Origin: Acidobacteriaceae bacterium
GTDB taxonomy: Bacteria > Acidobacteriota > Terriglobia > Terriglobales > SbA1
Reading direction: 5' to 3'
Assembly (NCBI GenBank): GCA_019237515.1
Contig: JAFAGX010000311.1
Coordinates: 1 to 16,422, forward strand
DNA: 16,422 nt
Positions 14,040 to 16,422 of the stretch are shown here, one piece after another. The first letter of the stretch is position 1; each line of letters opens with the position of its first letter. The notes under the pieces were generated by a model, which was not told the origin of the DNA, did no database searches, and was given only the letters and a program-made list of their open reading frames with translations. Made by a program: the position numbers and the translations under genes.

Positions 14040-15587
14040 TTATTCTTGCCCTGCGTTCTCGGCGGTTGGCGTCTTTTCGGGACGAAGCTGAGGGAACAGA
14101 ATCACGTCTCGGATGGTCTGGGAATTCGTCAGCAGCATAGCGAGACGATCCACGCCCACGCCAACACCCCCGGTCGGCGGCATGCCGTAGGAAAGGGCGC
14201 GGATGTAATCTAAATCCATCTGGTGCGCTTCTTCGTCGCCACGCTCACGTTCCTTTAACTGCTGCTCGAAACGTCGCCGCTGATCTTCAGGATCATTCAG
14301 TTCGCTGAATCCGTTCGCAATCTCCATGGCGCCGGCGAAAATTTCCCAGCGCTCGGTCCAATCGGGCTCATCTGGTTTTTGCTTCGAAAGCGGCGAAACA
14401 GCGGTCGGAAATTCGTAAATGATCGTGGGCTGGAGCAGTTGCTCCTCAGCGGCGGCTTCAAACAGATTGGCAATTGTTTTTCCGGCCGGCTCATTCGGAT
14501 CATAAGCGACATGCGAGTGTGCCGAGTTGAATCGATCCACCAGCGCCTTCACCGAATCGTGCCGGGCAAAATCGGAGATCGAAGGTTTCTCACCTGCGCC
14601 TTGCGGCCAATAATGGATGATGGCCTCGCGCATAGTCATGCGGCGCCAATTCGATTCCGACCAGTCGATTTCCTGGTCTCCCCATTTTGATTTCGTGCCA
14701 CCTAGAACGTCTTTTGCACCCTGGATGATCAGCGCCTGGGTAAGATCCATGATTCCGCGATAGTCGGTGTAGGCCTGGTATGCCTCCAGCATGGTGAACT
14801 CGGGGTTCCAGCGCCAGCCAAGACCCTCATTGCGGAAGTTGCGGTTGATTTCGTAAACGCGGTCGAGTCCACCGACAGTTAAGCGCTTGAGATAAAGCTC
14901 GGGAGCAATCCTCAAGAACAAATCCATGTCGAGCGTGTTGTGGTGCGTGACAAAGGGCCGCGCCACGGCTCCGCCGGGAATGGGATGCATCATCGGAGTT
15001 TCGACTTCAACAAAACCATGGGCCTCCATGAAGCGGCGCATCGATTGCACCAGCTTGCTGCGCTTCAGGAAGACTTCGCGCACCTCGGGATTCATGATCA
15101 GATCGACATAGCGTTGCCGGTATCGAAGCTCGACATCAGTCAAGCCATGCCATTTTTCGGGCAAAGGAAGGAGGTCCTTGGAGAGGAATGTAATCTCTTC
15201 TGCATGCACCGTGAGTTCGCCGGTACGCGTGCGAAACAGGTAACCGCTCACTCCAATGTGATCCCCGAGATCGAGTAGCTTGTAGAGTTCGAATCCCTTC
15301 TCGCCTACCGCGTCTTTCTTCACGTAAATCTGCAGTTTTTGCCCTTCCTGCTGGAGATGTGCAAAGCCCGCCTTGCCCATCAGACGGATCGCCATAATTC
15401 GCCCGGCGATGCGAACGTCGACGCGCGAATTCTGCAAATCCTCAGCCGACTTTTCGCCGTACTCGCTCAGAATTTGAGGGAGCGTATGAGTGAAGTCATA
15501 TCTAGTGGGATAAGTTCGCTGCCCAAGTGCTTCAATCTGCTTCAGCTTCTCGCGCCGCTGCTCGTAAATTTTTTCGTCCAGTGCCAC
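14040..15587 (-). CDS. lysS: Lysyl-tRNA synthetase, class II
   Basis: LysS charges tRNA-Lys with lysine. The 515-aa product has the N-terminal OB-fold anticodon-binding domain (about 50-140, with VRIAGRIMAIRLMGKAGFAHL) and the class II catalytic core. Motif 2 is RNFRNEG at 249-255 and motif 3 is GVGVGVDRLAMLL at 474-486. The start is assigned to a GTG at 15587 because VALDEKIYEQRREKLKQIE aligns with the usual LysS N-terminus. The in-frame TTG at 15629 lies upstream of the likely transcription start and overlaps the flank of a TATAAT box. An AAGG lies about 10 nt before the GTG. One oddity: after motif 2 the usual RHNPEF is WRWNPEF here, so the His of the class II (H/R)xxxF consensus is a Trp. 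The gene is divergent from nuoA. Confidence 0.95.
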   Translation of the reverse strand: MALDEKIYEQRREKLKQIEALGQRTYPTRYDFTHTLPQILSEYGEKSAEDLQNSRVDVRIAGRIMAIRLMGKAGFAHLQQEGQKLQIYVKKDAVGEKGFELYKLLDLGDHIGVSGYLFRTRTGELTVHAEEITFLSKDLLPLPEKWHGLTDVELRYRQRYVDLIMNPEVREVFLKRSKLVQSMRRFMEAHGFVEVETPMMHPIPGGAVARPFVTHHNTLDMDLFLRIAPELYLKRLTVGGLDRVYEINRNFRNEGLGWRWNPEFTMLEAYQAYTDYRGIMDLTQALIIQGAKDVLGGTKSKWGDQEIDWSESNWRRMTMREAIIHYWPQGAGEKPSISDFARHDSVKALVDRFNSAHSHVAYDPNEPAGKTIANLFEAAAEEQLLQPTIIYEFPTAVSPLSKQKPDEPDWTERWEIFAGAMEIANGFSELNDPEDQRRRFEQQLKERERGDEEAHQMDLDYIRALSYGMPPTGGVGVGVDRLAMLLTNSQTIRDVILFPQLRPEKTPTAENAGQE

Positions 15588-15618
15588 GCAACTTTCGCCT
15601 TTATAGGAGTGAACAGCG

Positions 15619-15624
15619 ATTATA
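15619..15624 (-). promoter_or_regulatory. lysS: -10 box of lysS
   Basis: A perfect TATAAT on the minus strand, 31 nt before the GTG start. No convincing -35 is present at 16-18 nt. The predicted leader of about 25 nt rules out the upstream TTG codon as translation start. Confidence 0.55.
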
Positions 15625-15639
15625 AACAACTGCTCTCGC

Positions 15640-15668
15640 TTGAAGACGGTGACGGCGGGCGTTAGTAT
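15640..15668 (+). promoter_or_regulatory. nuoA: Promoter of nuoA
   Basis: TTGAAG (15640-15645), exactly 17 nt, then TAGTAT (15663-15668), 22 nt before the nuoA ATG. Both hexamers have four or more consensus matches. The promoter is back to back with the lysS -10 box. Confidence 0.6.
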
Positions 15669-15690
15669 TACCTGTTCATCGGGGAAGCTG

Positions 15691-16047
15691 ATGCCGCAGA
15701 ATTACATTCCTATTTTTCTGTTCGTTGCTGTGGTGGGCGTTCTCATCCCGGTTACGTTGATTGCCGCCAAACTGGTGCGGCCGGAGAACCCAAACCGCGT
15801 CAAGCTGATGCCTTACGAGTGCGGCATCGATCCTATCGGGACGTCCCGTGGCCGCTACACGGTGCGCTACTACATTGTCGCGATTCTTTTCGTGGTCTTC
15901 GATGTGGAAACCATTTTCCTCTTTCCATGGGCGGTAAAGTTCAAAGCGCTGGGTGTATTCGGGCTGGTGGAGATGTTGATCTTCCTCGCAATCCTGATTG
16001 TCGGTTACATCTGGATCTGGAAAAAGGGCGCTTTGGAGTGGGTGTAA
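15691..16047 (+). CDS. nuoA: NADH-quinone oxidoreductase subunit A
   Basis: NuoA is a small membrane subunit of respiratory complex I, placed at the junction between the quinone site and the proton-pumping arm. The 118-aa product has three membrane helices (about 5-27, 60-80 and 88-110). It carries the conserved loop MPYECGIDPIG (40-50) with the Glu-Cys pair of the quinone-site loop, then RYYIVAILFVVFDVETIFLFPW. Length is normal. The ATG at 15691 is chosen for the GGGGA ribosome site 5 nt upstream; an earlier in-frame ATG at 15640 lies in the promoter. The next gene is a PH-like-domain protein, not nuoB, so nuoA appears separated from the rest of the complex I operon, unless nuoB begins just past the window edge. 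Confidence 0.95.
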   Translation: MPQNYIPIFLFVAVVGVLIPVTLIAAKLVRPENPNRVKLMPYECGIDPIGTSRGRYTVRYYIVAILFVVFDVETIFLFPWAVKFKALGVFGLVEMLIFLAILIVGYIWIWKKGALEWV

Positions 16048-16055
16048 GAAGAGCA

Positions 16056-16076
16056 GTCAGCACTCAGCATTCAGGC
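16056..16076 (+). repeat. Three tandem TCAGCA-type heptads
   Basis: GTCAGCA, CTCAGCA and TTCAGGC follow each other without gaps (16056-16062, 16063-16069, 16070-16076) in the 59-bp gap between nuoA and the next gene. Only the first base and the last two vary. I recall tracts of this kind in other Acidobacteriota intergenic regions, unverified. Confidence 0.5.
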
Positions 16077-16106
16077 AACAACCTTTTTCCACATTAGCGA
16101 CTGCAT

Positions 16107-16415
16107 ATGCCCAGTGAAGAAATTTTTGTTGCCAGCCGTTGGACGCGGGGCAATCTCCTGTTCCCGACGCGCATTCTGGTGAATGCGCAACGAGTCAGCC
16201 GCATCAAGCCGCGGCTGTTCGGCAGCAACGAAGAGAGCGTCGGCATTTCGCAGGTGGCGTCGGTGCACATCTCAACCGGGATTCTTTGGTCGAACATCCT
16301 GATCGAATCAACCGGAGGTACCGATCCGATCACTAGCCACGGACACCGAAAGGCTGATGCGCAACGCATCCGCGATCTGATCGAGAGTTATCAATCCGCA
16401 GGTCATCGAAACTAA
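16107..16415 (+). CDS. Small bacterial PH-like-domain protein
   Basis: The 102-aa product looks like a single bacterial pleckstrin-homology-like domain (bPH / DUF304-type). It has alternating beta-strands (FVASRWTRGNLLFPTRILV, RVSRIKPRLFG), the junction ESVGISQVASVHISTGILW, a strand with ILIESTGG, and a closing helix DAQRIRDLIESYQ. Family members often read out membrane or protein contacts, but no specific ligand can be named. There is no membrane segment or signal peptide. The ATG at 16107 has no strong SD. It lies 59 nt after nuoA on the same strand, with a short heptad repeat between, so it may be co-transcribed with nuoA. The stop is 7 bases from the window end. Confidence 0.75.
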   Translation: MPSEEIFVASRWTRGNLLFPTRILVNAQRVSRIKPRLFGSNEESVGISQVASVHISTGILWSNILIESTGGTDPITSHGHRKADAQRIRDLIESYQSAGHRN

Positions 16416-16422
16416 TCCGCGT

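Overview
The window looks like a chromosomal segment from a soil-type Acidobacteriota (probably Terriglobia / Acidobacteriales). This is inferred from gene style, not from a marker search. The pointers are a Ser/Thr kinase fused to a TolB-like domain and TPRs, a TonB-dependent receptor with an N-terminal carboxypeptidase-regulatory-like domain, a LolA-like secreted protein of a type I associate with Acidobacteria, short or SD-poor leaders, and intergenic GGGATGAC-type palindromic repeats. Coding density is high. The largest non-coding gaps are 370-623 and 11576-11803. I saw no tRNA, rRNA, CRISPR array, insertion sequence or phage gene.

Layout. 1-369 (+) is the 3' part of an HNH endonuclease gene whose start lies outside the window. 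The following gap holds two REP-like palindromes in opposite orientation, a weak terminator and a perfect TATAAT box for the kinase gene. 624-2984 (+) is the membrane kinase-TolB-TPR protein. It converges on two minus-strand genes: a 108-aa protein of unknown function (3007-3333) and a secreted LolA-like protein (3518-4360). The latter is divergent from an M20-type metallopeptidase (4526-5785, +).

The centre of interest is a minus-strand run, read right to left: a PLP-dependent decarboxylase (11804-13258), a hairpin that probably ends it, a TonB-dependent receptor (9263-11575) with its own promoter-like sequence, an unrecognised 144-aa protein (8745-9179), pqqC (7795-8556), pqqD (7515-7793, GTG start one base after pqqC), pqqE (6389-7489) and a YdeI/OmdA-family gene (5802-6389) whose ATG overlaps the pqqE stop. 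PqqD, PqqE and PqqC carry out, respectively, precursor-peptide binding, the radical-SAM Glu-Tyr cross-link and the final oxidation in pyrroloquinoline quinone synthesis. No pqqA precursor and no pqqB is visible in the window, and the usual neighbours are replaced by the receptor, the unknown protein and YdeI.

The right end carries a membrane-anchored cysteine-rich protein (13405-13971, +), a third REP-like palindrome at the convergent junction, lysS (14040-15587, -), a divergent promoter region, nuoA (15691-16047, +) and, where nuoB would normally be expected, a small PH-like-domain protein (16107-16415, +). A short TCAGCA-type heptad repeat separates the last two.
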